Part shown: one piece after another, positions 10,165 through 20,965 of the stretch
Position numbering within the stretch: the first letter of the stretch is position 1
Layout of the letters: every line of letters begins with the position of its first letter
NCBI RefSeq assembly: GCF_011386835.1
Contig: NC_088795.1
Location: forward strand, 101,926,434 to 101,990,433
Length of the DNA: 64,000 nucleotides
Direction: 5' to 3'
DNA from: Chrysemys picta bellii
Taxonomy: Eukaryota > Chordata > Testudines > Emydidae
Notes under the pieces: generated by a model
The model's input: the letters and a program-made list of their open reading frames with translations, nothing else
Told to the model about the DNA's origin: nothing
The model's database searches: none
Program-made: the position numbers and the translations under genes

Positions 10165-10365
10165 TGTTGTATGTTTTTCATCAGTAGGCCTCAAAGTGCT
10201 TAACAAAGGGGGTAACCATCCTTTTCCCCACTTTACAGATCAGGAAACTGAAGCATAGGGAGGTGAAGTGACTTGTTCAAGGCAACCTACTGATAGAGAT
10301 GAGAATAGACCCCAGGTCTCCAATGTCAGAGTTTAATGCTTTATCCACTAGACAGTGCTGCTTTC
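10165..10365 (-). repeat. MIR/CORE-SINE-like element
   Basis: On the minus strand this reads as an ancient tRNA-derived SINE. The plus strand shows the characteristic stretch 'cactttacagatcaggaaac', 'tgaagcatagggaggtgaag' and 'tgacttgttcaaggc', and ends with a decayed tRNA-like part (gacccaggtctcc ... atccactagacagtgctg). It lies in the intron of the host gene. Confidence 0.75.
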
Positions 10366-10415
10366 CTGAAGCAGATGCATGTGTGATACAGTTAGTCAGT
10401 CTCTTCAAGCAGTTG

Positions 10416-11789
10416 TAGGGTTACCATATTTCACAATCAAAAAAGAGGATGCTGGGGGGGGGAAAGCCCCGCCCTAGACCCGTCCCACCCCCATCCACTC
10501 CCTCCAACTTCCCACCCCCTGACTGCCCCTCAGAACTCCAACCCCCCCTGCTTCTTGACCCCTGACTGCCCCCGCTGAGAATCCCCACCCTAACTGCCCC
10601 CCTAGGACCCTACCTGTCCCCTGACTGCCCTGACCCTTATCCACTTGCATGGGTGGCAGGGTTGTAGAAATTTTGGTGGTGCCCAGAACCCCGCCCCCCA
10701 CCTGCCTAAGGCTCTGGGAGGGGGGTTGGGTGTGGGGAGGAGGTCTGGGGTGCAGGTCCTGGGCTGGGGATTAGGGTGCAGGCGGGGTGTAGGGTGCAGG
10801 CTCTGGGATAGAGTTTGGGTGCTGGGTGCAGGCTCCGGGCTGGGGCAGGGGGTGGGTGTGCAGGAGGGGGGTGAGGGGTGCAGGGTCTGGGATGGAGTTT
10901 GGGGGTGGGAGGCGGTGCAAAGGGAGGGGGTGCAGGCTTTGGGAGGGAGTTTGAGGGCAGGAGGGAGTGTGTGGGAAGGGGGAGGGAGTTTGGGGATAGG
11001 GGATGCAGGTGTGAGGGCTGTGGGTCTGAGGATCAGGGGTTCATGGTGCAGGAGGGGGCTCAGGGATAGAGCAGAGGATTAGGGTGTGGGGAATTAGGGT
11101 ATGGGGGGATGAGGGCTCTGGCTGCGGCTGGGGATGAGGGGTTCATGATGCAGGAGGAGGCTCAGGGCTGGGAGAGAGGATTTGGGTGCGGGGGGATGAG
11201 GGCTGGGGCTGAGGGGTTTGGGGCGTTGGAGAGGCTCAGGGCTAGGGTGGAAGGGCAGGGTAAGGGCAGCCTGTCTTCCCATTAGTGGATGGGGGACGCT
11301 AGGACCCGGGGGCAGCAGACAGCAGTTGCTGCTGGCTCTGGCAGTACAAGCAGGCAAGGGAGAGGCAGGCAGGGAGGGAGGGCCCACGGGGGAGGGGAGA
11401 TGCACAGAGGGGGGGTGGCAGGTGGAGGCCGGGGACCCATACAACACTCCCCCACTCCCTGACTGCCCTCCCCCCGACTCCCCTTACCATTCTGGCTCCA
11501 CGTGTAGGCAAAACACGCTGCCCGGTGGGTCAGTTTGTGTGTTACACAGGGCTGCAGACAGAGGGACGGGGGAGCAGGGGAGGGCTCTGGCTGCTGGAGG
11601 CCAATGGGAGCGGCTCAATCGGCCCAGCCGCCCAATCAGCAGCCGCCCTCTGCATGGAAGGGAGGGAGGGAGGCAAGGGAGGAAAAAAAACCCGGACATT
11701 TTAACCTTGTTACCAATTCCTCCCAGACGGCTATTTAGAGACGCAAAAGCCGGACATGTCCGGGGAAATACGGACGGATGGTAACCCTA
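10416..11789. mobile_element. GC-rich hAT-like DNA element with tandem G-rich core
   Basis: The element begins tagggttaccatatttcaca and ends in the inverted copy (reverse complement tagggttaccatccgtccgt). It is flanked by an 8-bp duplication with one mismatch, agcagttg at 10408-10415 and agctgttg at 11790-11797. The outer parts carry matching 'cggacat' and 'gaggatg/gtccgg' motifs. The core, 10690-11440, is a strand-asymmetric G-rich array of degenerate units such as 'gggtgcagg', 'ctggggtgcagg' and 'ggatgaggg', interrupted near 11270-11450 by non-repetitive sequence. Long open frames in it (up to 188 codons) are low-complexity products of the G-rich repeats. It is intronic in the host gene. 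Confidence 0.75.
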
Positions 11790-11797
11790 AGCTGTTG

Positions 11798-12590
11798 TGA
11801 TATTGCTTCCTAAATGGCCACTGAGTTCTGTTAACTCTTTTTTTTTTTTTTTAATTTAGCCTCCTTTCTCATTCAAAGACCTTTAAATTTACCTTGGGTT
11901 ATTGAATAACTGTAAAACCTCTTACTCCTACCATTTAAAATATTTTTCCTGTAAAAAAAGAGAAACTTATCATGCAATTGAAGGTACCCCATAATCTTGT
12001 TTTCTTACTTTCTTTTTGCTTGATGTTACAAGTGCAATGTAATGTTTATTATATTATCTTTAAGCTAGCTTCAGATTGAGCATTTCTTGGAAGTAAAGAT
12101 TTTACCTATCTTTCTTGAACTGTATAATTTTGAATCTAAACATTACCAGGGCCTTCTTGATTTTGTTGTCTCCTGTTGGCAAGAACTCCATTATGTCATG
12201 CCAAACACGTGACAGTCATATCAGAAAAAGGTTTGCAATTAGTGCTCATAGTGTTGTGAAACTCTGCCATGAAAAAGAATCGAACTTGATATATAAAAAT
12301 AGATCTACACAGGTCCTGTTTGAATACCTTAAGAAAATTAGAACAAAACTAAGCATTGGAAAGTGTAAACTAGCATTTTTTGCATATATTGTTGGAATCC
12401 ATATTAGTCTTGTCCTGAAGAAGTATGTAATTGAGATGGTTCAAAAAGAGAAGGAGGAAAAATAACATTTCAGTTTAACCAACAGAGGATTTTATTCCAA
12501 ACTTATGGAGGTAACCATTTCAGTGGTGGCATGCATTTTCATTCCTTTTGATAAAATAGATTGTTAAACACATGATGATAATGTCCTCAG
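11798..12590. other. Intronic AT-rich DNA; one 116-codon frame of unknown meaning
   Basis: A plus-strand frame at 12115-12465 is open for 116 codons in AT-rich sequence and ends in KEKEEK. It contains SCQTRDSHIRKRFAISAHSV and no recognised domain. A weak acceptor-like tract precedes 12180, but I cannot define both exon boundaries, so I do not call it an exon. Confidence 0.35.
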
Positions 12591-12594
12591 ATCT

Positions 12595-13565
12595 GTATAA
12601 AGAATAGCTACAAACTTTCCCACCTCATTGTTTGCCCCCTTTCTAGATCATTTATGAATATGCTCAATAGTACAAATCGTTGAGGCACCCTGCTATTTAC
12701 CTCTTCTTTTTTTTTTCCATTCTGAAAATTGACCATTCCTATCCTTTGTTTTCTATCTTTTAACCAGTTAGTGAACCATGAGAGAGTTTTGCCTTATATC
12801 CCATGGCTGCTTACTTTGAGCCTTTGGTGTAGGATCTTGTCAAAGGCTTTCTGAAGGTCCAAGTATGCTATATTCACATGCTTGTTGAGACCCTCAAAGA
12901 ATTCTAATAGATTGGTGAGGCATGATTTCCCTTCACAAAAGCCATGTTGACTCCTCCCCAACATATCGTGTTCATCTATGTGTCTGATAATTCTGTTCTT
13001 TACTATAGTTTCAACCAATTTGCCTGATACTGAAGTTAGACTTACAGACCTGTGATTGCCAGGATCACTTCTGGAGCCTTTTAAAAAAATTGACTTTACA
13101 TTAGCTATCCTCGTCATCTGGTACAGAGGTTGATTTAAATGATAGGTTAGATAACCCAGTTAGTAGTTCTATAGTTTCATGTCTAAGTTCCCTCAGAACT
13201 TCTTGAGTGAGTGCCATCTAGTCCTGGTGACTTATTACTGTTTTAATTTTATCTATTTGTTCAAAAACCTCCTCTATTGACACTTCAGTCTGGGACAGTT
13301 CCTCAGATTTGTTACCTGAAAAGAATGGCTCGGGGTAAAAATATCCCTCATGTCCTTTGTAGTGAAGACTTATGCAAAGAATTCATCTAGCTTTTCTGCA
13401 GCAACCTGGTCTTCCTTGAGTTCTCCTTTAGTACCTTGATTGTCCAGTGGCCCCATTGATAGTTTGGCTGGCTTCCTGATACTGAAGTACTTGAAAAAAG
13501 AAATTAATTTAATAGTAGTATAAAGGTAGCAGAAAGGTGATTTGCTAAGAGACCCGTAGACCAAT
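12595..13565 (-). mobile_element. CR1-type LINE fragment, ORF2 reverse transcriptase region
   Basis: On the minus strand the frame 13117-12794 reads PGNHRSVSLTSVSGKLVETI, then HGFCEGKSCLTNLL and AYLDLQKAFDKILHQRL, which are the fingers and the first catalytic aspartate region of a CR1 reverse transcriptase. Upstream, 13564-13370, the frame gives KPAKLSMGPLDNQGTKGELK, the segment before the RT domain. Plus-strand text such as 'ccatgttgactcctcc' and 'ccaatttgcctgatactgaa' is the usual reverse complement of CR1 ORF2. The copy lacks its 3' end, has frameshifts and is inactive. It lies antisense in the host-gene intron. Confidence 0.85.
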
Positions 13566-16500
13566 CAAAAAAATAAAAAAGGAGGCTATATTAGGGAAAT
13601 GAATATCAAACAAACTGCAGTACATAATTTTTCTGCACTGATTTGTATTTGAAGGAATTTTGCTGTACATGGACAAATAAAATATGTAGCACAAAATATA
13701 AAAGCTTGAAAAACATTTAGTTACGTTTAAATTAACAATGTGAAAGGTAATGGGTAACTAGAATTAACCAATGTTCAACATCTTTAGCAGTATGTGCTGA
13801 AAGCATTAACTTATAATAATGTTTTTAAAAGTTTATTACACTTCATCAAATTACTAAAATCAAAATATACCCACTTAAAGTAATTAAGCAATTATTAACC
13901 AGATTCATGTTCCAGCACTGTTGCAAAATAGCTATGATATCAGCATCAGAACAGGATCTGGACAGCTGTGTCAGCGATGAGTACTGTGGGTATGAAAGGG
14001 AAAAAATAGGTGAAAATCCTGTCTCCATTTTAGTTGATAGCAAAACTCCCATCAACTTCAGCAGAGCCAGAATTTCACTCTTAATATTTAGTGTACTCGG
14101 TATCACATAAATGGTAAAAAATTGTACCACCTTCCTCACAGGATCTGCTTATGTATTTTGAATTGTGTCTACTTACTTGGCTGATTAAAATAAGGTGGGT
14201 TGTTTTTTTCTTTTTTTCTTGTTAGCTTTGAAAAGCCAACAAAGGTAAAAGAGAGAATGTAAGATAGATTTGTCCATTCTTGTGCATCATTATCAGAATT
14301 ATTACCTACTAAATTGAAAGGCATACCTCTGCAATCCCATTGACAGAAATAGTATTGCACAGATGTAACTGAGGACATAATTTAGTCTGACCAATCTTTG
14401 TTACTGGTGATATGCAGAAGGAAAAAGTTCGACTTCCAGATTATCATAATTATACCCATATTGTTTTTGCAGAGCTGGCAGTTAGGGGAAAATATCATTT
14501 TATTGTAAAACAGTTACATTTTGATATGGAAATCATTGGGAGAACAATATGGTAATTCTGATCACAGGTCATCTTACACTAGTGTTTGACACACATTACT
14601 GGTATGGGAAATCGCTTAGCTCTGTATCTTCTGTATAGTCTTACATCGTGCTTTACTTTGTACAGCTGGTTTCATCAATTTCATGGGTTTTATACAACGT
14701 GCAAATTATAAATCATCCGTGTGCTGAGCCTATACCAGTGCCACTGAAAAAGTTCTCTGTGTGAGTGGTATGCCCCACTTTAAGTAGAAGGAATATCTAT
14801 TGATCTGCTAGTTTATTTCAAAAGAGAAGAAAACTTTTCAAAAGTGATTATTGTTTTAGGCCTTTTCCAATTTCATGTAAGAGCAACTTTGGGAGAGAAC
14901 GTGAGGAAAAAGGGAGCTCACTGTACCCAATTTAACAAGGAGCTATATTGGGTTTTAAGAAATGTAATCACTATTTTGCTTCTTAGAAGATGCAAAATTG
15001 AAACATGGTTTTACTAGGGGTTGTAAATAAAATGCATTCTTCCAGATTGAATTTCAAGGCAGTAATTTAATACCATGGCTTACTGACATTTAGAAAGCCC
15101 TCCAGCCATGTTACTACATCTTCTGATCAAAATCGAACCCCTTATTTAAAGAGCCCCAGGGAATACACCTAAAAGTTATTTTATATATATTTATGAAGAT
15201 TTTCTTATTCAAGGTCATCATACTTATTAATTGAACTCTATTTTGTTTGTAGAGGTTTGCGGAATTACTGTTCAGACTTTATATTCTTAATATACATGGA
15301 AAATGAGTACGTCCATAGCTATTAGACAGGATAGCACTACTGCAACACTGAGGTTTTGGGGCAGCTTCTGAACTCCCTTGCACACTTGTGTAGGGATTCT
15401 TGGCCACTGTCAACACGAAAACACATTACAGCCAATAACCGTGCTATCACTCCTTATTTCTGTGCTGGCCTACAGAGAGCCAAGGGTAGATCCTTAGCTG
15501 ATGTAAATTGCCATAGCACTGTAGAAGTCAGTGGAGATATGACAGCTTACACCAGAAAAAGATCTGGCCCATGTATATAAACCAGTTTTAGCACATGCAG
15601 GGGTATGAAGTCCCCATGCTTGGTCATTCTAAAGCTGACCTTCCCCCAGGTATCAGAACACCAAAATTCCACTAGCATCAACAGCTCAGTTGCTCCTGGG
15701 TGAATTTCACTCTTAATGAATGAGAACTACACTCTCAGCAACCTTAACTCTCAGTTTTTTCTTAGGAAAAAAATCTATTTTAAAATGTCATTGGTTTATT
15801 TTGCCCAAATGCAATGACAAAATAATATTATTCTTTTAAATATTGTGTGAATGTTGATTCAGCTGAAATTTAAGAAGTTGAGTAGAGACTACTTCGGTAG
15901 ATAAAGAATGCTGGAGATGGGAGCTCACTTCACTTACTATGTATTTTGTTCCTTTTCCCTCCCTTTTGCCCAGTTAGGGAACTGGAATACATTTTTCAAG
16001 AGCAACTAACCTATTCTTGCTCTCCACTTGACTGCACCAACCAAACAAACAAGTTGTGTACTGTTGACAGTGGCATGTTCAAATCCCTGCCAGGGTTTCC
16101 CAAATTTTTTCCCTGAGGCCCATCTGTGTAACTGCAGTAGGCTCTGTGGTTCATTATTAACACTTCTTGAGGAGAATTATTAATTTTAATTATTACATAC
16201 ATATAAACTGTGACGCTGTAATAAACAATGTACATGTTTACTTTTCATTTTAATGTAAACAGTTGTAATGCTAGAAATCCCTAGCAATATGCACTCAATG
16301 AAATAATTGAAGATCTTTGAAACCAACCTGTTTTAGTAAAGCTATGCTTTAAAAAAAAATGTTGAGAGCAAAATGTGTGGCGTTCAAACAGGAAAACATG
16401 ATTTTCTATAAAACTGAACAATAAACAACACAACAGTGTTAACAATTTTGTTAAAAATGCTTATTTCATTTTAAAACAAAATGGTTGTCCAACTTTGAAC

Positions 16501-16740
16501 ATTATATTGTGTTCAGTTTTTTTTTAGTGTAAAATGTTTCTCTGCTGTGTAAGTAAAGACCCAATCCTATTCTCAACTAATTAGAAAAGGATCAAATTTT
16601 GTAATAAAATATAAAATAACTTCCGGACAAGGAATCTTCTTAATGGGATGGATGTGCCTGCTTCTCCTTGCAGTTTTTCCAGCTGGGGATATATGTTAGT
16701 GAGGCTCAACCTGATCTCATCTTCACTTTTCAGCCTTTCA
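13566..16740. other. Intronic DNA, mostly unassigned; two short palindromic repeats
   Basis: No exon was recognised. A palindromic MITE-like repeat lies at 14010-14078 (gtgaaaatcctgtctcc facing gagccagaatttcac). Another at about 15488-15575 carries inverted 'agatccttagctgatgtaaa' and 'cttacaccagaaaaagatct' arms. The remainder is AT-rich with no identified content. Confidence 0.5.
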
Positions 16741-16744
16741 GCCA

Positions 16745-16915
16745 GCTCAGGGTGCAGGCAAGGGGTAACTAGGGGCTGTGTGCAGGCAGCGGTGTAGTTC
16801 AGGGTGCAGATGGGGGTAGCTAGGGGCTGTGTGCAGAGACAGGGGTAGTTCAGGGTGCCATCAGGGGTGTAATTCAGGATGCAGGCAGGAGGTAGCTAGG
16901 GGCTGTGTGCCAAGA
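16745..16915 (+). repeat. G-rich minisatellite-like tandem repeat
   Basis: The motif 'taggggctgtgtgc' recurs at 16769, 16820 and 16896, i.e. after 51 and 76 bases, with intervening units of about 25 bases of the type 'ggggtagttcagggtgcag'. The array is degenerate and covers roughly seven 25-base units. It lies in the intron 330 bases upstream of the terminal exon. Confidence 0.7.
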
Positions 16916-17242
16916 GGGGTCTGTCTAGTCAGGATGCGGGGAGGGGCTGAGTCTGAGGGAGTGCTGCTGCTATGGTGCCTGGCCATGCGCTCAGTCCCTG
17001 GTTGGCACAGTGGGAGCAGCTTCACTTCTTGGGGCTGTGTGCATGCTGAGTCGGACCTGGCCATGCCTTCCTACACCATTACTGGGGCCAGAACTATTAG
17101 CTTTGCTGCCCCAGCTCTTCGGCAAAATTGATTTTTCTTGTAAGCTGTTATGTAAAGTAATGAGCAAAACTCACAATCTCAGTATTATTGAATATTGTGT
17201 TAATTTAAACCATTCTGTTTCTGATTTCTTGACTTTATTCAG

Positions 17243-17590
17243 CATATTAAAGCTGGAAAGCTGACATTCAGTGAACAAGATGAAAATGACATTGTGGAAG
17301 AAAAAAAGAATTTAAAAGAAAGAGCACATATCGTGGCACAATGTCTAGGGCGCAAGGAGGAGAAAATGAAAAACCATGTGAAAAAACATCGAAGCTTGAT
17401 CTGTGTTGAGGACACAGATGCTGACATTGCTGACTTACACCAAAGTCTCTATAAAGAATCAAGGACACTGAAGAAACATGAGAACAAAACAAACAAATCT
17501 AATTTGGAATCTGAAAAGTTGCCACCAAATGTTATTCAGGAACTAAATACAGTTCTGCAGAAAAACAGAACCCTCAACGAAGAAACCTAA
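17243..17590 (+). CDS. Terminal coding exon of an unidentified coiled-coil-like protein
   Basis: The exon opens after an acceptor (gatttcttgactttattcag) in phase 0 and runs 115 codons to TAA at 17588-17590. The peptide begins HIKAGKLTFSEQDENDIVEE and contains NLKERAHIVAQCLGRKEEKM and IADLHQSLYKESRTLKKHEN, ending LQKNRTLNEET. It is rich in Lys, Glu, Asn and Gln with spaced leucines, compatible with helical coiled coil in its middle and disorder at its end. There is no transposon-type domain, signal peptide or membrane segment. Frame length is unusual for this AT-rich locus, and phase 0 matches the exon ending at 9437, giving a 7805-base intron. I do not recognise the family; centrosomal, ciliary or testis-type coiled-coil proteins would be sensible places to search, but that is a guess. 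Confidence 0.75.
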   Translation, partial: HIKAGKLTFSEQDENDIVEEKKNLKERAHIVAQCLGRKEEKMKNHVKKHRSLICVEDTDADIADLHQSLYKESRTLKKHENKTNKSNLESEKLPPNVIQELNTVLQKNRTLNEET

Positions 17591-17660
17591 AGCTGAATTT
17601 GTAAGAGACAGATGTCAAAAAACCTGATTATTCCAGGCAATAAATAGCTTGTTTGTTAAA
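17591..17660 (+). terminator. Candidate 3' UTR and poly(A) signal of the host gene
   Basis: AATAAA occurs at 17639-17644, 48 bases after the stop codon, followed within 30 bases by T/GT-rich sequence (gcttgtttgttaaagtgcgt). Later A(A/T)TAAA-like hexamers (for example 19431 aataaaa and 19558 aataaa) would be alternatives if the UTR is longer. Confidence 0.5.
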
Positions 17661-19680
17661 GTGCGTGTACAGTTTGTACAGTGTAGAGACTGTGAAATGT
17701 GTTTATATACAGCTGCTGATTTTTAAATGACAATTATGTATGTGCTGGTAATATGACATAATTTAAGATTAAACAGAGACCTTTACGTGTATAAAATTCC
17801 TGGTATGAAATCCTGGAATTTGAAGCCAGTGGGAGTTTTGCCATTGACTTCAGTGGGGCCAGGATTGCACCCATCATTTTGAATGCAGACTTTGTTAGTG
17901 TTCTAACCAGAGTACTTCAATTAAAAAAGACAGTTTAAATGTTAAGTACAGTTTGCTTACGCTCTGTATGTCCAGAACCCTTTTCTAAGTACGGGAGAAA
18001 TCTTCTTGTAAAAAGAGACCAAAGTGCACATACATACTGTGGTTGTCTGTCTAATAATATATAAGAATAAGTAACACATGATCTAATCTGATGACAAATC
18101 TTGCAGGATCTTCTCTCTGCTAAACACGTTGAAATTAATTTAAAGAAAGTGTATCCAGGGGACTGGCTAGCTCATATGATCAGGAATGTGAGGCAGAACT
18201 TTCATCTTTAGATCCCTCTTTTGGATGTGACTAGCTTGCTAGTGACAAAGTTGTTATCTGATGGCGATTCAGTAATCACATGCAAAATTAATTTCCTTAT
18301 GAACAGATGGCCCAATCACAAAACCACCCATCAGACTGTCTCTAATTTATCCTGTCACAGAATGGCCAGGAATGAAATGATCATGGAGACAAAATTATCC
18401 TTTCACCCTTAGAGGTGGTCCCACCAGATCAAGATGGAGCAAGACATTGATTGAGGCTGCAATTTGTGCTATAGCTCTTCTGAGGATAATGAGAGGCTTC
18501 AGGCTCTACCAATCTAGTACCCGTCAGGAGCACTAAATTCATTAATATTGAGGAGGGAAGGGAAACTGCCATATTTCATCAAGCTTTATAAAGTGTAATA
18601 TTGGCCTTATTTAATTAACAAGCATATTTTCAGATTTTTCCCTGTTGCCATATTTCTGTGCGAACAGAAGCAGTGTCCTCTGTAATTAGCTTGTTCCTAT
18701 TTTCTGATATGAATGGATGTCATAACTGTCATTGTGATGTCACAGTTACGTCTCATGGTGGTTAGCACTGAACATATCAGTCTGGAGGAAGTTAATTCTG
18801 AAAGAGAAAGCTGCCATCTGAATACAAGTGTCTTGGTAATCTGTATGTTCTGAAAGGAAGGACAGAAAACCTATGATTTAATGGGTTTTTATAATGTTTT
18901 GTTTGTAATAGTTTGCTAGAATGTAGCAGTAGCAAGGGTTCCTCTGTCATTCACTTTGCACTTATTCTGTTCGATCAACTGTAAAATCTAAAAGCAAGTT
19001 TGTAATTTTTTTTTTAATTTTCCCCAGTGCACTTTTGATTATGTTGTTAGTCTTAATTTGTAGCATGGGCTTAAGTCCCATTTACTTAAGAGAGTGCTGA
19101 ATGTGAAATACATTATTAAATGTTTTCCTGAATCAGGGCCTATCTTTGTGGGAAGGAAGATATTTCAGCAAAGTGCTTATACTGTCTGTCTGAGGCACAG
19201 TTGCTGCAAAGGGTACGAAAAATGTAAAGAAAAAAGTTGCTTACTTGAAAAAAATTCAAACTAAATATTGTTTACTTTTCAATTGTGGTTAAACTATCTG
19301 AATTTATGGCTACTGAGTTATCAGTGAAAATATTTCACCTAAAGTATAAATAATCTTTCAGTGTTTTCTACATGTGTAATACATATTATTTGAACCATGG
19401 CACTGTTTAACTTAAACACAACTTCTGTAATAAAATGGAAGTGTGATTAAATTCATTTAAAATTCATTACCTGTGAGTCTCTGATTTCGATTCAAATTAT
19501 TACCTGATGTTCAATCAGTATTGCACTAAGCACTGAGACTGGTCTAAGAACTGAAGAATAAATGTGTGTCATCTGTAATAGTGTCATAATGGCTGCTGTG
19601 TTTTGTATGTCATCCATTCTGGAATGGGAAGGAAACTAATTTCCAGAGAATAAATATTTTCTTTAAATTGTGTTGTGTAA
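17660..19680. other. Downstream flank or long 3' UTR; no further gene seen
   Basis: The sequence is AT-rich and without exon-like frames. A short palindromic repeat lies at 17803-17871 (tgaaatcctgg facing ggccaggattgcac), and a further decayed repeat of this style lies around 19060-19140. Confidence 0.45.
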
Positions 19681-19689
19681 TCTCTTCAG

Positions 19690-19935
19690 GAAAAAAATCA
19701 TCAAGCCAGTGATAATTGTTGTAGCAATTATTTCTACGCATATCTCCATACCGTTGCTACTAATCCTTGCAGTACCTCTGAGCTCTGGTCAAGATTAGTT
19801 ATCCCCACCTCACAGATGAGGAAAGAAAGGCACAACTAAAATAAATGGTTTGCACAAAACATAACCGTGTCAGAGCTGGGATTAAAATTTAGGAATTAGT
19901 AAATCTCAGGTCCTTTATTATATTAGATTCCTCCA
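19690..19935 (-). repeat. MIR/CORE-SINE-like element, decayed
   Basis: The plus strand shows 'cctcacagatgaggaaagaa', 'aggcacaactaaaataaatg', 'cagagctgggattaaaat' and 'tcaggtccttta', the minus-orientation signature of a MIR-related SINE. It is highly decayed. Confidence 0.65.
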
Positions 19936-20035
19936 GCCTCCCTAGTTAGAAAAGCCAATAAATATCAATACTGTTTATCCACACAATGTCAGTTCTCTGT
20001 GCATTTTCAAGCTCTACTGAGAAGTTTTTAAAATA

Positions 20036-20560
20036 AGAACATAGGAACATAAGAACATAAGAATGGCCGTACTGGGTCAGACCAAAAGTCCATCTAGCCC
20101 AGTATCCTGTCTACCGACAGTGGCCAATTTGGCCAGGTGCCCCAGAGGGAGTGAACCCAACAGGCAATGATCAAGTCCATCCATCTCCACCCTCTGTCAA
20201 ACAGAGGCTAGGGACACCCTTCCTTACCCCTTCTGGCTAATATCCATTAACAGACTTAACCTCCAGGAATTTATCCAGTTCTCTTTTAAATGCTGTTATA
20301 GTCCTAGCCTCACAGCCTCCTCAGGCAAGGAGTTCCACAGGTTGACTGTGCACTGTGTGAAGAAGAACTTCCTTTTATTTGTTTTAAACCTGCTGCCCAT
20401 TAATTTCATTTGGTGGCCCCTAGTTCTTGTATTATGGGAACAAGTAAATAACTTTTCCTTATTTACTTTCTCTACATCACTCATGATTTTATATACCTCT
20501 ATCATATCCCCCCATAGTCTTTTTATACTTTTAGCTCATCCGTTAAAAGAGCCACTGAAG
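20036..20560 (-). mobile_element. CR1 LINE 3' end with ORF2 C-terminus
   Basis: The plus strand starts with a run of 'aacataagaacataagaatg' and 'ccgtactgggtcagacca', the reverse complement of the turtle-type CR1 3' end. On the minus strand the frame 20505-20296 encodes [20 protein letters not shown] followed by [20 protein letters not shown], the conserved C-terminus of CR1 ORF2. Homology fades at about 20560, so the copy is 5'-truncated as is normal for CR1. Confidence 0.92.
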
Positions 20561-20741
20561 AGTTAGCTAGATGCTGTTCTTTCCTAGGAATAATCACCAA
20601 ACTTACATTTCCAGGAAGTGAAAATGAAGACTGTCGGAAGGTATGTTGTAATATGGAGAGCAGCCTTCTCAATATACTTAGTGTTGCATATCTTAATTTG
20701 CAAGATATTCCCTCTGGAATTATTATGGAAATGCATATTTA

Positions 20742-20965
20742 TATTCATAGATTCTAAGGCCAGGAAGAACCACTGTGATCATCTGGTCTGACCTCCTATA
20801 TAGCACAGGTCATAGAACTTCCCCAAAATAATTCCTAGAGCATATTTTTTTAGAAAAAATCCTACCTTGATTTAAAACTTGTCAGTGATGGAGAATCCAC
20901 CACAACCGTTGGTAAATTGTCCCAATGGTTAGTTACTCTCACCGTTAAAAATTTACACCATTTTC
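20742..20965 (-). mobile_element. Older CR1-like 3' fragment
   Basis: The plus strand 'tcatagattctaaggccagg', 'aagaaccactgtgatcatct' and 'ggtctgacctcctatatagc' is the reverse complement of a CR1 3' end from an older subfamily. It continues through 'gatggagaatccaccacaac' to about 20965. Confidence 0.85.

Noticed and set aside
10690..11260. Possible CpG island / promoter of the host gene
   Set aside because: G-rich but poor in CG dinucleotides and strand-biased; bounded by transposon ends.
11218..11784. 188-codon frame in G-rich sequence
   Set aside because: A low-complexity by-product of the G-rich core and right end of a transposon; several other frames and the minus strand are open too.
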